Below are positions 1 to 7,499 of a stretch of 11,598 nucleotides of DNA, piece after piece (position 1 is the first letter of the stretch; each line of letters starts with the position of its first letter). A model generated the notes under the pieces. The model saw only the letters and a list, made by a program, of their open reading frames with translations. It did no database searches and was not told the DNA's origin. The translations under genes were made by a program, and so were the position numbers. The stretch comes from Blastococcus sp. CT_GayMR20 (GTDB lineage Bacteria; Actinomycetota; Actinomycetes; Mycobacteriales; Geodermatophilaceae): assembly GCF_004570345.1 (NCBI RefSeq), contig NZ_SPQM01000145.1:1-11598 (forward strand). The letters run 5' to 3'.

Positions 1-759
1 CGTGACGGCCAGCTGACGGGCCTGCTGGTCGGCGGAGTCGACCCCGCCGACCTGCCGGACCCGGCGCTCGCCGAGGCGGCGCTGGCCAGCGCCGGCTTCG
101 TGGTCAGCCTGGAGATGTTCCCGAGCGCGGTCACCGAGTGGGCCGACGTCGTCCTCCCGGTCGCCGCCGCCGCAGAGAAGGCCGGCAGCTACCTCGACTG
201 GGAGGGCCGGGTCCGGTCCTTCGACGCCACGCTGCACGGCACTGGCCAGCTGCCCGACGGCCGCGTCCTGCAGGGCCTGGCCGACGAGATGGACGTCGAC
301 CTGCGGCTGCCCACGCCGGAGGCGGCCCGCGCCGAGCTCGCCGCCCTGGGCGCGGCCCATCGCCCCGCCGATGGATCTTCCCAACCTCCCGTGGGGCTCG
401 ACGTGCCACCACCGCCGTCGCCGGCCACCGACGGACCGGGGGAGATCGCCGTCCTCGCCTCGTGGCGCCAGCTCCTCGACGTCGGGACGCTGCAGCGGGA
501 CGAGCCCGAGCTCGCCGGCACGGCCCGTCCGTCCGTGGCCCGGCTCGGGGTGGACGCCGCGGCGCGCCTCGGCCTGGTCGACGGCGACCGGCTCACCGTC
601 AGCGGGGCGACCGGCTCGGTCACCCTGCCGGTGCGGGTGACGCCGATGCCCGACCACGTGGTGTGGCTGCCGATGAGGTCTCCGGGCAGCGAGGTCCGCA
701 CGGACCTCGGGACCGGCCCCGGCGGGGTCGTCCGGCTGAGCGCGGGGAGTGAGCTGTGA
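1..759 (+). CDS. nuoG: NADH-quinone oxidoreductase subunit G, C-terminal part (5' end outside window)
   Basis: This is the last 252 codons of NuoG, the large iron-sulfur subunit of the peripheral arm of complex I, which passes electrons from NADH towards quinone on the cytoplasmic side. The frame is open from the first base of the window, so the GTG at 100 is internal and not the start. Two parts are visible. The first is the end of the molybdopterin-oxidoreductase-like fold, with the family signature around fragment residues 36-75 ([16 protein letters not shown], then [12 protein letters not shown]). A Pro-rich linker follows, then a C-terminal beta-rich domain (about residues 150-250) resembling the dinucleotide-binding domain of molybdopterin enzymes. 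In NuoG this fold is structural and binds no molybdenum cofactor (family knowledge). The N-terminal Fe-S cluster domains lie upstream of the window. The TGA stop overlaps the nuoH GTG start by 4 nt. No damage is seen. Confidence 0.95.
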   Translation, partial: RDGQLTGLLVGGVDPADLPDPALAEAALASAGFVVSLEMFPSAVTEWADVVLPVAAAAEKAGSYLDWEGRVRSFDATLHGTGQLPDGRVLQGLADEMDVDLRLPTPEAARAELAALGAAHRPADGSSQPPVGLDVPPPPSPATDGPGEIAVLASWRQLLDVGTLQRDEPELAGTARPSVARLGVDAAARLGLVDGDRLTVSGATGSVTLPVRVTPMPDHVVWLPMRSPGSEVRTDLGTGPGGVVRLSAGSEL

Positions 760-2225
760 GCATCTTGGCGACGGCGAACCAGCCCACGCTGGAGGACTTC
801 GGGCACGACGTCTGGTGGATCGTCCTCATCAAGATCGTCGGCATCTTCGTCGTCCTCGTGCTGCTCACGCTGTTCGCGATCGTGTTCGAGCGCAAGGTCG
901 TCGCGCGGATGCAGCAGCGGATCGGCCCGAACCGGGTCGGCTGGCGCGGCTACCTGCAGAGCCTCGCGGACGGCCTGAAGCTGGCCTTCAAGGAAGACAT
1001 CATGCCGGCGCTGGCCGACAAGCCGGTCTACTTCCTGGCCCCGGTGATCGCCACCATCCCGGCGTTCCTGGCGTTCTCGGTCATCCCACTCGGCCCGAGC
1101 GTGAGCATCTTCGGCGAGGTCACGCCGCTGCAGCTCACCGACGCCCCGATCGGGGTCCTCGTCGTCCTGGCCTGCTCGGCGATGGGCGTCTACGGGATCG
1201 TGCTGGCCGGCTGGGCCTCGGGCTCGACCTATCCGCTGCTCGGCGGTCTCCGCAGCGCCGCGCAGATGGTCAGCTACGAGATCGCGATGGGGCTGTCGAT
1301 CGTCGCGGTCTTCCTCTACTCCGGCACGATGTCGACGTCGGAGATCGTCGCCGCCCAGGCCGACGGCAACCGGCTGTCCTTCTTCGGCCTCGAGTTCACC
1401 GGCCCGAGCTGGTTCGCCGTCCTGCTGCCGGTGTCGTTCGTGATCTACGCGATCGCCGTCGTGGGCGAGACCAACCGCGCGCCGTTCGACCTCCCCGAGG
1501 CCGAGAGCGAGCTCGTCGGCGGGTTCCACACCGAGTACTCGTCGCTGAAGTTCGCCCTGTTCTTCCTGGCCGAGTACATCAACATGGTCACCGTCTCGGC
1601 GCTGGCCGCGACGCTGTTCCTCGGCGGATGGCGCGCACCCTGGCCGATCTCGATCTGGGACGGCGCGAACACCGGCTGGTGGCCGCTGCTGTGGTTCTTC
1701 CTCAAGGTCGTCGTCGCGCTGTTCATCTTCATCTGGCTGCGCGGCACGCTGCCCCGCCTGCGCTACGACCAGTTCATGCGCTTCGGGTGGAAGGTCCTGG
1801 TGCCGACGGCGCTGGTCTGGATCCTGGTCGTGGCCACGATGCGGACCGTGTCGCGGGAGGCCGACCTCTCCACCGGTGAGGTCGCGCTGTACGTCGGCGT
1901 CCCCGTGGCGCTGCTGCTGCTGGTCGGGCTGCTGGTTGCCAGCCGGGTCGCGAACAGGGACACCCGGCTCATGGCCGCCGACGCCAGCGCCGGCGCCGTC
2001 CACATGACGGACCCCGAGCCGGAGGTGCTGCCGCCGGCCGGCCCGCGGCGGCGTCCCACCGGTGGCCCGAGCCGGGCCGAGGGCGGCTTCCCCGTCCCGC
2101 CGATGGACCTGAAGGTGCCGCCGTCGCCACGGCTGCGCCGCCAGCCGGTCGCCACCGACGGCGCCCCCGTCGTCGGCACGGGCCGCCGTGGCACCACGAC
2201 TGTCGAGGAGACCGACGATGTCTGA
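756..2225 (+). CDS. nuoH: NADH-quinone oxidoreductase subunit H (membrane, quinone-site subunit)
   Basis: NuoH is the membrane subunit that builds the quinone chamber and links the peripheral arm to the proton-pumping arm. The hallmarks are present: [19 protein letters not shown] near residues 46-64, and the acidic loop starting at E238 ([20 protein letters not shown]), which is conserved in the family near the quinone site. Hydrophobic segments run to about residue 398. At 489 aa it is much longer than E. coli NuoH (about 325 aa). The excess is mainly a tail of about 90 residues rich in Pro, Arg and Gly after the last membrane segment, containing [17 protein letters not shown] recall similar tails in other actinobacterial NuoH proteins, so this is probably lineage-typical. 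The GTG start at 756 overlaps the nuoG stop (GTGA) and has GGGGAG at 744-749, 6 nt upstream. The end overlaps nuoI by 8 nt. Confidence 0.96.
   Translation: MSILATANQPTLEDFGHDVWWIVLIKIVGIFVVLVLLTLFAIVFERKVVARMQQRIGPNRVGWRGYLQSLADGLKLAFKEDIMPALADKPVYFLAPVIATIPAFLAFSVIPLGPSVSIFGEVTPLQLTDAPIGVLVVLACSAMGVYGIVLAGWASGSTYPLLGGLRSAAQMVSYEIAMGLSIVAVFLYSGTMSTSEIVAAQADGNRLSFFGLEFTGPSWFAVLLPVSFVIYAIAVVGETNRAPFDLPEAESELVGGFHTEYSSLKFALFFLAEYINMVTVSALAATLFLGGWRAPWPISIWDGANTGWWPLLWFFLKVVVALFIFIWLRGTLPRLRYDQFMRFGWKVLVPTALVWILVVATMRTVSREADLSTGEVALYVGVPVALLLLVGLLVASRVANRDTRLMAADASAGAVHMTDPEPEVLPPAGPRRRPTGGPSRAEGGFPVPPMDLKVPPSPRLRRQPVATDGAPVVGTGRRGTTTVEETDDV
2205..2210 (+). promoter_or_regulatory. Ribosome binding site that fixes the nuoI start
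   Basis: GAGGAG lies inside the end of nuoH, 7 nt before the ATG at 2218. It supports that ATG over the in-frame upstream ATG at 2188 and over the internal ATG at about 2305, where homology to shorter NuoI proteins begins. Confidence 0.7.
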
Positions 2226-2835
2226 CCGGACACCCGCGCGGCGGACCGGGAGCGAGGTCGCCCGGCCCACGGGCGACCGCCGTCCGGCCGTGCGGGACAG
2301 CGTCATGCCGGCGCCGTCCCAGGGCTTCGGCGTCACCTTCGCGCAGATCTTCCGCAAGGTGACCACCGAGCAGTACCCGTTCGAGCCGAAGGTGACCAAG
2401 CCGCGCTACCACGGCCGGCACGTGCTCAACCGGCACCCGGACGGCCTGGAGAAGTGCGTCGGCTGCGAGCTGTGCGCGTGGGCCTGCCCGGCCGACGCGA
2501 TCTACGTCGAGGGCGGCGACAACACCGAGGACGCCCGCTTCTCGCCCGGTGAGCGCTACGGCGCGGTCTACCAGATCAACTACCTGCGCTGCATCTTCTG
2601 CGGGTTGTGCATCGAGGCCTGCCCGACCCGCTCGCTGACGATGAGCAACGACTTCGAGCTGGCCGACGACAACCGGCAGGACCTGATCTACACGAAGGAA
2701 CAGCTGATGGCGCCGCTGCTGCCCGGGATGGAGCAGCCACCGCACCCCATGCGACTCGGGGACGACGAGAAGGACTACTACCTGCGGGTGCCGGGCTCGT
2801 CGCCTGCGGAGCCGGTCATCCGGGAGCGGACGTGA
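2218..2835 (+). CDS. nuoI: NADH-quinone oxidoreductase subunit I (two 4Fe-4S clusters)
   Basis: NuoI carries clusters N6a and N6b, which take electrons through the peripheral arm towards N2 and quinone. Two complete 4Fe-4S ferredoxin motifs are visible: C80-C83-C86 with C90 ([12 protein letters not shown]) and C125-C128-C131 with C135 ([12 protein letters not shown]). The predicted protein is 205 aa. The first 29 residues or so are a basic, low-complexity extension ([13 protein letters not shown] onwards) before the usual NuoI start region [13 protein letters not shown]. The ATG at 2218 is chosen because it has a good ribosome binding site and an 8-nt overlap with nuoH; the ATG at 2188 would lie deeper in nuoH. 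The C-terminal part ends with a conserved-looking [10 protein letters not shown] region. The stop overlaps the nuoJ GTG by 4 nt. The product is certain; the exact start is fairly likely. Confidence 0.96.
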   Translation: MSDRTPARRTGSEVARPTGDRRPAVRDSVMPAPSQGFGVTFAQIFRKVTTEQYPFEPKVTKPRYHGRHVLNRHPDGLEKCVGCELCAWACPADAIYVEGGDNTEDARFSPGERYGAVYQINYLRCIFCGLCIEACPTRSLTMSNDFELADDNRQDLIYTKEQLMAPLLPGMEQPPHPMRLGDDEKDYYLRVPGSSPAEPVIRERT

Positions 2836-3641
2836 CCGAGACCCTCGGCGGCGGGGAGACCGTCGTCTTCTGGATCCTGGGGCCGGTCGCGCTGGCCGGC
2901 GCCCTCGGCATGGTGTTCAGCCGCAACGCCGTCCACTCGGCGCTCTGGCTGGTCAACACGATGCTCGCGCTGGGCGTCTTCTACGTCGTGCAGGAGGCCC
3001 CGTTCCTCGGCGCGGTGCAGATCATCGTCTACACCGGCGCGATCATGATCCTCTTCCTCTTCGTGCTGATGCTCGTCGGCCGCGACTCGTCGGACTCCGT
3101 GGTGGAGACGCTGCGCGGGCAGCGGATCGCGGCCACGATCCTCGGCGTCGGCTTCGCCGGGCTCGTCGGGGCCGGCATCGCCCGGGCGACGGAGGGGCTG
3201 CCGGTCACCGGGCTCGACGAGGCGCAGGGAGAGGGCGGCAACATCCCCGCGATCGCCGAGCTGCTGTTCACCAAGTACCTGCTCGCCTTCGAGGTGACCA
3301 GCGCGCTGCTGATCACCGCCGCGGTCGGCGCGATGGTGCTGGCCCACATCGAGCGCGAGCCCGGCAGCCGGCGCAGCCAGAAGGAGCTCTCCCGCGCCCG
3401 GTTCCTCGGCGACCGCCAGGGCACGCTCCCCGGACCGGGCGTCTACGCGCGGGCGCACTCGGTGGCCGCCCCGGCGATCCTGCCCGACGGCCGCACCGCT
3501 CCCGAGAGCCTGGCGACGGGCATCGAGCCCACCGAACCCGACGAGCTGCCCCGCCCCACCGGGCGCGGGCAGCTCGGCTCGCCCGACGCGGCGCTCGGCA
3601 CGCTGGACCCCGCGCCGCTGGACGGAGGCAGCGACCGATGA
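2832..3641 (+). CDS. nuoJ: NADH-quinone oxidoreductase subunit J
   Basis: NuoJ is a small membrane subunit between NuoH and NuoK; its third helix contains the pi-bulge that connects the quinone site to the pumping arm (family knowledge). The sequence shows the diagnostic stretch [18 protein letters not shown] around Y67, a first helix starting near residue 11, and a last helix ending near residue 172 ([16 protein letters not shown]). It then continues with about 95 soluble residues including [21 protein letters not shown], for a total of 269 aa against about 184 in E. coli. I recall related YAR...PA.LPDG tails in actinobacterial NuoJ. The GTG at 2832 overlaps the nuoI stop (GTGA) and is preceded by GGGAG at 2822-2826. 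The frame is open further upstream, but that part is out-of-frame nuoI sequence and is not coding here. The 3' end overlaps nuoK by 4 nt. Confidence 0.95.
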   Translation: MTETLGGGETVVFWILGPVALAGALGMVFSRNAVHSALWLVNTMLALGVFYVVQEAPFLGAVQIIVYTGAIMILFLFVLMLVGRDSSDSVVETLRGQRIAATILGVGFAGLVGAGIARATEGLPVTGLDEAQGEGGNIPAIAELLFTKYLLAFEVTSALLITAAVGAMVLAHIEREPGSRRSQKELSRARFLGDRQGTLPGPGVYARAHSVAAPAILPDGRTAPESLATGIEPTEPDELPRPTGRGQLGSPDAALGTLDPAPLDGGSDR

Positions 3642-3937
3642 CGCTGACCTACTACCTGGTGCTCGCCGCGATCCTGTTCACGATCGGCGCGGTCGGTGTC
3701 CTCGTGCGGCGCAACGCCATCGTCGTGTTCATGTGCGTGGAGCTGATGCTCAACTCGGTGAACCTGACCCTGGTCACCTTCGCCCGCGCCACGGGCACCG
3801 TCGACGGGCAGATCATGGCCTTCTTCGTCATGGTCGTCGCCGCGGCCGAGGTCGTCGTCGGCCTCGCCATCATCATGTCGATCTACCGCACCAGGCGGTC
3901 CGCCTCGGTCGACGACGCCAACCTGCTGAAGTACTGA
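3638..3937 (+). CDS. nuoK: NADH-quinone oxidoreductase subunit K
   Basis: This 99-aa protein has three hydrophobic helices, the standard NuoK size (MrpC-like). Both family glutamates lie within membrane segments: E35 in [13 protein letters not shown] and E71 in [11 protein letters not shown]. They correspond to the residues needed for proton transfer along the central hydrophilic axis of the membrane arm (family knowledge). The ATG overlaps the nuoJ stop as ATGA, with GGAGG at 3624-3628, 9 nt upstream. The short C-terminus [10 protein letters not shown] resembles that of other actinobacterial NuoK proteins. A 13-bp gap separates it from nuoL. Confidence 0.97.
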   Translation: MTLTYYLVLAAILFTIGAVGVLVRRNAIVVFMCVELMLNSVNLTLVTFARATGTVDGQIMAFFVMVVAAAEVVVGLAIIMSIYRTRRSASVDDANLLKY

Positions 3938-3950
3938 CGGGGACCGGGGA

Positions 3951-5870
3951 ATGGACGTACTGCCCGCCGAGGGACTTGCCGCCCACGGCCTGTTGTCATC
4001 CGCCTGGCTGCTGATCGCGCTGCCGCTCGCCGGCGCCGCGGTACTGCTGCTGGGCGGCCGGCGCACCGACCGCTGGGGCCACCTGCTGGGGACGGCGACC
4101 GTCGTCGCGGCGTTCGCGCTCGCGCTGGCCTACACGATCCAGTTGGCCGGGCTGGAGGAGCGGTCCGCCGAGATCGACCTGTTCACCTTCATCTCCACCG
4201 GCGAGCTCGACGTGCGCGCCGGGCTGCTCTACGACCCGCTGTCGGCGATCTTCGTGCTGCTGATCACCGGCGTGGGCTCGCTGATCCACATCTACTCGAT
4301 CGGCTACATGGCGCACGACCCCGCGCGACGCCGGTTCTTCGCCTACCTGAACCTGTTCGTCGCCGCGATGCTGCTCCTCGTCCTCGGCAACAGCTTCGTG
4401 GCCCTCTACGTCGGCTGGGAGGGCGTCGGTCTGGCGTCCTACCTGCTCATCGCGTTCTGGTACACGCGTCCGGCGGCGGCCACGGCGGCCAAGAAGGCGT
4501 TCATCATGAACCGGGTCGGCGACGTCGGCCTCGCTCTGGCGATCTTCCTGATGTTCGCCCAGCTGGGGACGACGTCCTACGCCGGTGTCTTCGGCACGGT
4601 CGGCACCCTCGCCGGCGGCACGGTGACCGCGATCGGGCTGCTGCTCCTGCTCGGCGCGTGCGGAAAGTCCGGCCAGTTCCCGCTGCAGGCGTGGCTGCCC
4701 GACGCGATGGAGGGCCCGACCCCCGTCTCGGCCCTGATCCACGCGGCGACCATGGTCACCGCCGGCGTCTACCTGATCGCGCGCTCGGCGCCGATCTACG
4801 ACCTCACGGAGACCGCGCGCACCGTCGTCATGTGCATCGGCGCGCTGACCCTGCTGATCGGCGCGATCGCCGGGTGCGCGTACGACGACATCAAGAAGGT
4901 GCTGGCGTACTCGACGGTCAGCCAGATCGGCTACATGTTCCTGGCCGTCGGGCTCGGCCCCGCCGGCTACGTCGCCGGACTGGCGCACCTGCTCGCGCAC
5001 GGCTTCTTCAAGGCCGGGCTGTTCCTCGGTGCCGGCTCGGTCATGCACGCCATGAACGACCAGGTGGACATGCGCCGGTACGGCGGGCTGTGGAAGAAGC
5101 TGCCGGTCACCTTCGTCACCTTCGGACTGGGTTACCTCGCCCTGATCGGCTTCCCGTTCCTGTCCGGCTACTTCACCAAGGACGCGATCATCGAGGCCAC
5201 GTTCGACCGTGGTGACTGGCTCGGCTACGCGCTCGGCGGCATCGCGGTGCTGGCCGCCGGCCTCACCGCGTTCTACATGACCCGGCTGATGCTCATGACC
5301 TTCTTCGGCCGCCCCCGGTGGGAGGACGGCGTCCACCCGCACGAATCGCCGTCGGTGATGACCGTCCCGATGATCGTGCTCGCCGTCGGGTCGGTGTTCT
5401 CCGGTGCGCTGCTGGTGTCGGTCTTCCCGCTGTCGGACTGGCTGGAGCCGGTCTTCGGCGAGCCGGAGGAGGCCGAGCACGTCATCGCGCCGCTGACCAT
5501 CGGCATCGCGCTGACCGTGATCATGCTGCTCGGTGCACTCGCCGCCTGGCTGTTCGTCGGCCGCCGCGAGGTGCCGGTCACCGCCCCGGTCCGCGTGTCC
5601 CCGGTGACCCGGGCGGCGCGCAACGCCCTGTACGCCGACACGGTCAACGAGTCGCTGTTCATGCGCCCCGGTCAGTGGCTCACGCGGGCGCTGGTCTTCT
5701 TCGACAACCGGGGCGTGGACGGCGCCGTCAACGGCCTGGCGGCGACGCTCGGCGGTTCGTCGTCACGCCTCGGCCGCGCCCAGACCGGCTTCGTGCGCAC
5801 CTATGCCCTCGGGATGCTCGGCGGCGCGGTGCTCGTCGCGGGCGCGCTGCTGGCGGTGACGACGGGATGA
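3951..5870 (+). CDS. nuoL: NADH-quinone oxidoreductase subunit L (distal antiporter-like pump)
   Basis: NuoL is the outermost antiporter-like subunit of complex I, pumping protons across the cytoplasmic membrane. At 639 aa it is close to E. coli NuoL (613 aa). It is hydrophobic throughout and shows the expected landmarks: E157 in YVGWEGVGLASYLL (the TM5 glutamate), D191 in NRVGD, K239 in GKSGQFPLQAWLPDAMEGPT (the TM7 lysine), and the AHGFFKAGLFLGAGSVMHAM region of the later helices. The C-terminal 120 or so residues contain NALYADTVNESLF and a long stretch before a final membrane helix, as expected for the lateral helix that runs along NuoM and NuoN. The ATG at 3951 follows GGGGA at 3939-3943 with 7 nt spacing. 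Its stop overlaps the ATG of a 14-codon frame that reaches into nuoM. Confidence 0.97.
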   Translation: MDVLPAEGLAAHGLLSSAWLLIALPLAGAAVLLLGGRRTDRWGHLLGTATVVAAFALALAYTIQLAGLEERSAEIDLFTFISTGELDVRAGLLYDPLSAIFVLLITGVGSLIHIYSIGYMAHDPARRRFFAYLNLFVAAMLLLVLGNSFVALYVGWEGVGLASYLLIAFWYTRPAAATAAKKAFIMNRVGDVGLALAIFLMFAQLGTTSYAGVFGTVGTLAGGTVTAIGLLLLLGACGKSGQFPLQAWLPDAMEGPTPVSALIHAATMVTAGVYLIARSAPIYDLTETARTVVMCIGALTLLIGAIAGCAYDDIKKVLAYSTVSQIGYMFLAVGLGPAGYVAGLAHLLAHGFFKAGLFLGAGSVMHAMNDQVDMRRYGGLWKKLPVTFVTFGLGYLALIGFPFLSGYFTKDAIIEATFDRGDWLGYALGGIAVLAAGLTAFYMTRLMLMTFFGRPRWEDGVHPHESPSVMTVPMIVLAVGSVFSGALLVSVFPLSDWLEPVFGEPEEAEHVIAPLTIGIALTVIMLLGALAAWLFVGRREVPVTAPVRVSPVTRAARNALYADTVNESLFMRPGQWLTRALVFFDNRGVDGAVNGLAATLGGSSSRLGRAQTGFVRTYALGMLGGAVLVAGALLAVTTG

Positions 5871-5911
5871 GCACGCTCATGGACGACGGAGAGGTTCTCG
5901 GACGTGGCTGA
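5867..5911 (+). other. 14-codon mini-ORF bridging nuoL and nuoM
   Basis: The ATG at 5867 overlaps the nuoL stop as ATGA. The frame reads MSTLMDDGEVLGRG and stops at 5909-5911, just inside nuoM, whose GTG at 5904 is in another frame. The peptide has no recognisable function and may not be translated. Its position would allow ribosomes finishing nuoL to reinitiate and end on the nuoM start, giving coupling across the 33-bp gap. It may equally be chance. Confidence 0.3.
5888..5894 (+). promoter_or_regulatory. Ribosome binding site for nuoM
   Basis: GGAGAGG lies 9 nt before the GTG at 5904 in the 33-bp gap between nuoL and nuoM. It supports that GTG, which gives an N-terminus typical of NuoM (MADFPFLLVMIALPAVGAA). 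Confidence 0.6.
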
Positions 5912-7499
5912 CTTCCCGTTCCTGCTGGTCATGATCGCGCTCCCCGCGGTCGGGGCGGCGGTCGTCGCGGCGCTGCCCCGGGGGCGCGACCTCCTGGCCA
6001 AGCAGGTGGCGCTGGGCATCAGCCTCGTCGTGCTGCTGCTGGCCGTCCTGGCGACGGTGGCCTTCGACACCGGCGGCGACCGCTTCCAGCTGACCACCGC
6101 GGTGTCCTGGATCCCCGACTTCGGGGTCTCCTTCGCCCTCGGCGTCGACGGCATCGCCCTGGTGATGCTGCTGCTCATCGGGGTGCTGGTGCCGGTGGTG
6201 GTGGCCGCGTCCTGGCGCGACGAACTGCCCGAGCAGCGCTCGATGAAGGCCTACTTCGCCTGGCTGTTGCTGCTCGAGGCGATGATGGTGGGCGTCTTCG
6301 CGGCCACCGACGTCTTCCTCTTCTACGTCTTCTTCGAGGCGATGCTCGTCCCGATGTACTTCATCATCGGGAGCTTCGGCGGCCCACGCCGGCAGTACGC
6401 CGCGGTGAAGTTCTTCCTCTACAGCCTGGTCGGCGGGCTGATCATGCTGGCCGCCGTCATCGGGCTGTTCGTGGTCAGCAACAGCGAGCTCGGTGAGGGC
6501 ACCTTCGCCTTCGACGCGCTGCGCCAGCTCGACATCGACCCCGGCGTCCAGAAGCTGCTGTTCCTCGGCTTCTTCGTCGCCTTCGCCATCAAGGCACCGC
6601 TCGTGCCCTTCCACACGTGGCTGCCCGACTCCGGTTCCGAGGCACCCATCGGCGGCGCCGTCCTGCTGGTCGGCGTCCTGGACAAGGTCGGGACGTTCGG
6701 GTTCCTGCGGTACTGCCTGCCGCTGTTCCCCGACGCCTCGAGGTACTTCGCGCCGTTCGTGCTCGTACTGGCCGTCGTCGGCATCCTCTACGCCGCGCTG
6801 CTCGCGATGGGCCAGAGCGACATGAAGCGGCTGGTGTCCTACACCTCGATCTCGCACTTCGGCTTCATCGCGCTCGGCATCTTCGCGTTCACCACCGAGG
6901 CGGCGACCGGTGCGGTGCTCTACATGGTCAACCACGGCATCGCGACGGGCCTGCTGTTCCTGATCGTCGGGATGCTGATCGCCCGCGGCGGCTCGCGGCA
7001 GATCGGCGACTACGGCGGCGTCGCGGCGAAGGCGCCGCTGCTCGCCGGGGCGTTCCTGGTCGCCGGCCTCGCCTCGCTGGCACTGCCCGGCACCAACAGC
7101 TTCGTCAGCGAGTTCCTCGTGCTGATCGGCTCGTTCCCCGAGCAGCCGGTGTTCACGATCCTGGCGACGGTCGGGATCATCCTGGCCGCGCTCTACATCC
7201 TGCTGATGTACCAGCGCACGATGCACGGCCCCGCCCGCGGCGTGCTGCTCCAGACCGACCCGACCGAGCCGGTTCCGGGTGGGGGCGGGGCCACCGCTGT
7301 GGCGGCGGCTCCCGCACCGGCCACCCTGCGGGTGCGGGACCTCGACCGGCGCGAGCTCGCCGTGGTCGCGCCGCTGGTCGCCCTGATCATCGTGTTCGGG
7401 GTCTATCCGCAGCCGCTGCTCAACCTGATCGAGCCGGCCGTCGCCGCCACCATGAGCGACATCGGCGCCGGAGACACGGGTTCCGGAGGGACCGACTGA
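5904..7499 (+). CDS. nuoM: NADH-quinone oxidoreductase subunit M (antiporter-like pump)
   Basis: NuoM is the middle antiporter-like subunit of the membrane arm. The 531-aa product is polytopic and has the family's essential residues: E145 in FFEAMLVPMYFIIGSFGG and K230 in FAIKAPLVPFHTWLPD, followed by EAPIGGAVLLVGVLDKVGTFGFLRY and the SYTSISHFGFIALG segment. Near residues 448-477 there is a loop rich in Gly, Ala and Pro (PVPGGGGATAVAAAPAPA) between the penultimate helices and the final hydrophobic segment ELAVVAPLVALIIVFGVYPQP. E. coli NuoM has a shorter loop here. The GTG start is supported by its ribosome binding site and by the typical N-terminus. Its TGA shares one base with the nuoN ATG (TGATG). 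Confidence 0.97.
   Translation: MADFPFLLVMIALPAVGAAVVAALPRGRDLLAKQVALGISLVVLLLAVLATVAFDTGGDRFQLTTAVSWIPDFGVSFALGVDGIALVMLLLIGVLVPVVVAASWRDELPEQRSMKAYFAWLLLLEAMMVGVFAATDVFLFYVFFEAMLVPMYFIIGSFGGPRRQYAAVKFFLYSLVGGLIMLAAVIGLFVVSNSELGEGTFAFDALRQLDIDPGVQKLLFLGFFVAFAIKAPLVPFHTWLPDSGSEAPIGGAVLLVGVLDKVGTFGFLRYCLPLFPDASRYFAPFVLVLAVVGILYAALLAMGQSDMKRLVSYTSISHFGFIALGIFAFTTEAATGAVLYMVNHGIATGLLFLIVGMLIARGGSRQIGDYGGVAAKAPLLAGAFLVAGLASLALPGTNSFVSEFLVLIGSFPEQPVFTILATVGIILAALYILLMYQRTMHGPARGVLLQTDPTEPVPGGGGATAVAAAPAPATLRVRDLDRRELAVVAPLVALIIVFGVYPQPLLNLIEPAVAATMSDIGAGDTGSGGTD
7485..7490 (+). promoter_or_regulatory. Ribosome binding site for nuoN
   Basis: GGAGGG lies inside the end of nuoM, 8 nt before the ATG at 7499. 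It supports that start and shows that nuoN can recruit ribosomes as well as use the stop-start overlap. Confidence 0.65.

Noticed and set aside
2305..2307. Internal ATG as the nuoI start
   Set aside because: It would give a NuoI start like that of shorter homologues, but the ATG at 2218 has a much better ribosome binding site and overlaps nuoH, as the other junctions in this operon overlap.
189..2399. 736-codon open frame on the - strand across nuoG, nuoH and nuoI
   Set aside because: It is antisense to three well-recognised genes. Its product is a low-complexity Arg/Asp/Gln/His-rich sequence without domains, as expected from GC-rich codon bias.
3996..5480. 494-codon - strand frame opposite nuoL
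   Set aside because: It is antisense to the conserved nuoL coding sequence. Its composition is typical of a shadow frame, with no motif or membrane segment.
5877..7226. 449-codon - strand frame opposite nuoM
   Set aside because: Same shadow pattern, dominated by Asp, Glu, Gln, His and Arg repeats produced by reading conserved nuoM codons in reverse.
7246..7335. Gly/Ala/Pro-rich loop of NuoM as a possible inserted domain or repeat
   Set aside because: It is about 30 residues of simple sequence between membrane segments, in frame and compatible with a lineage-specific loop. It shows no repeat unit or sign of insertion.
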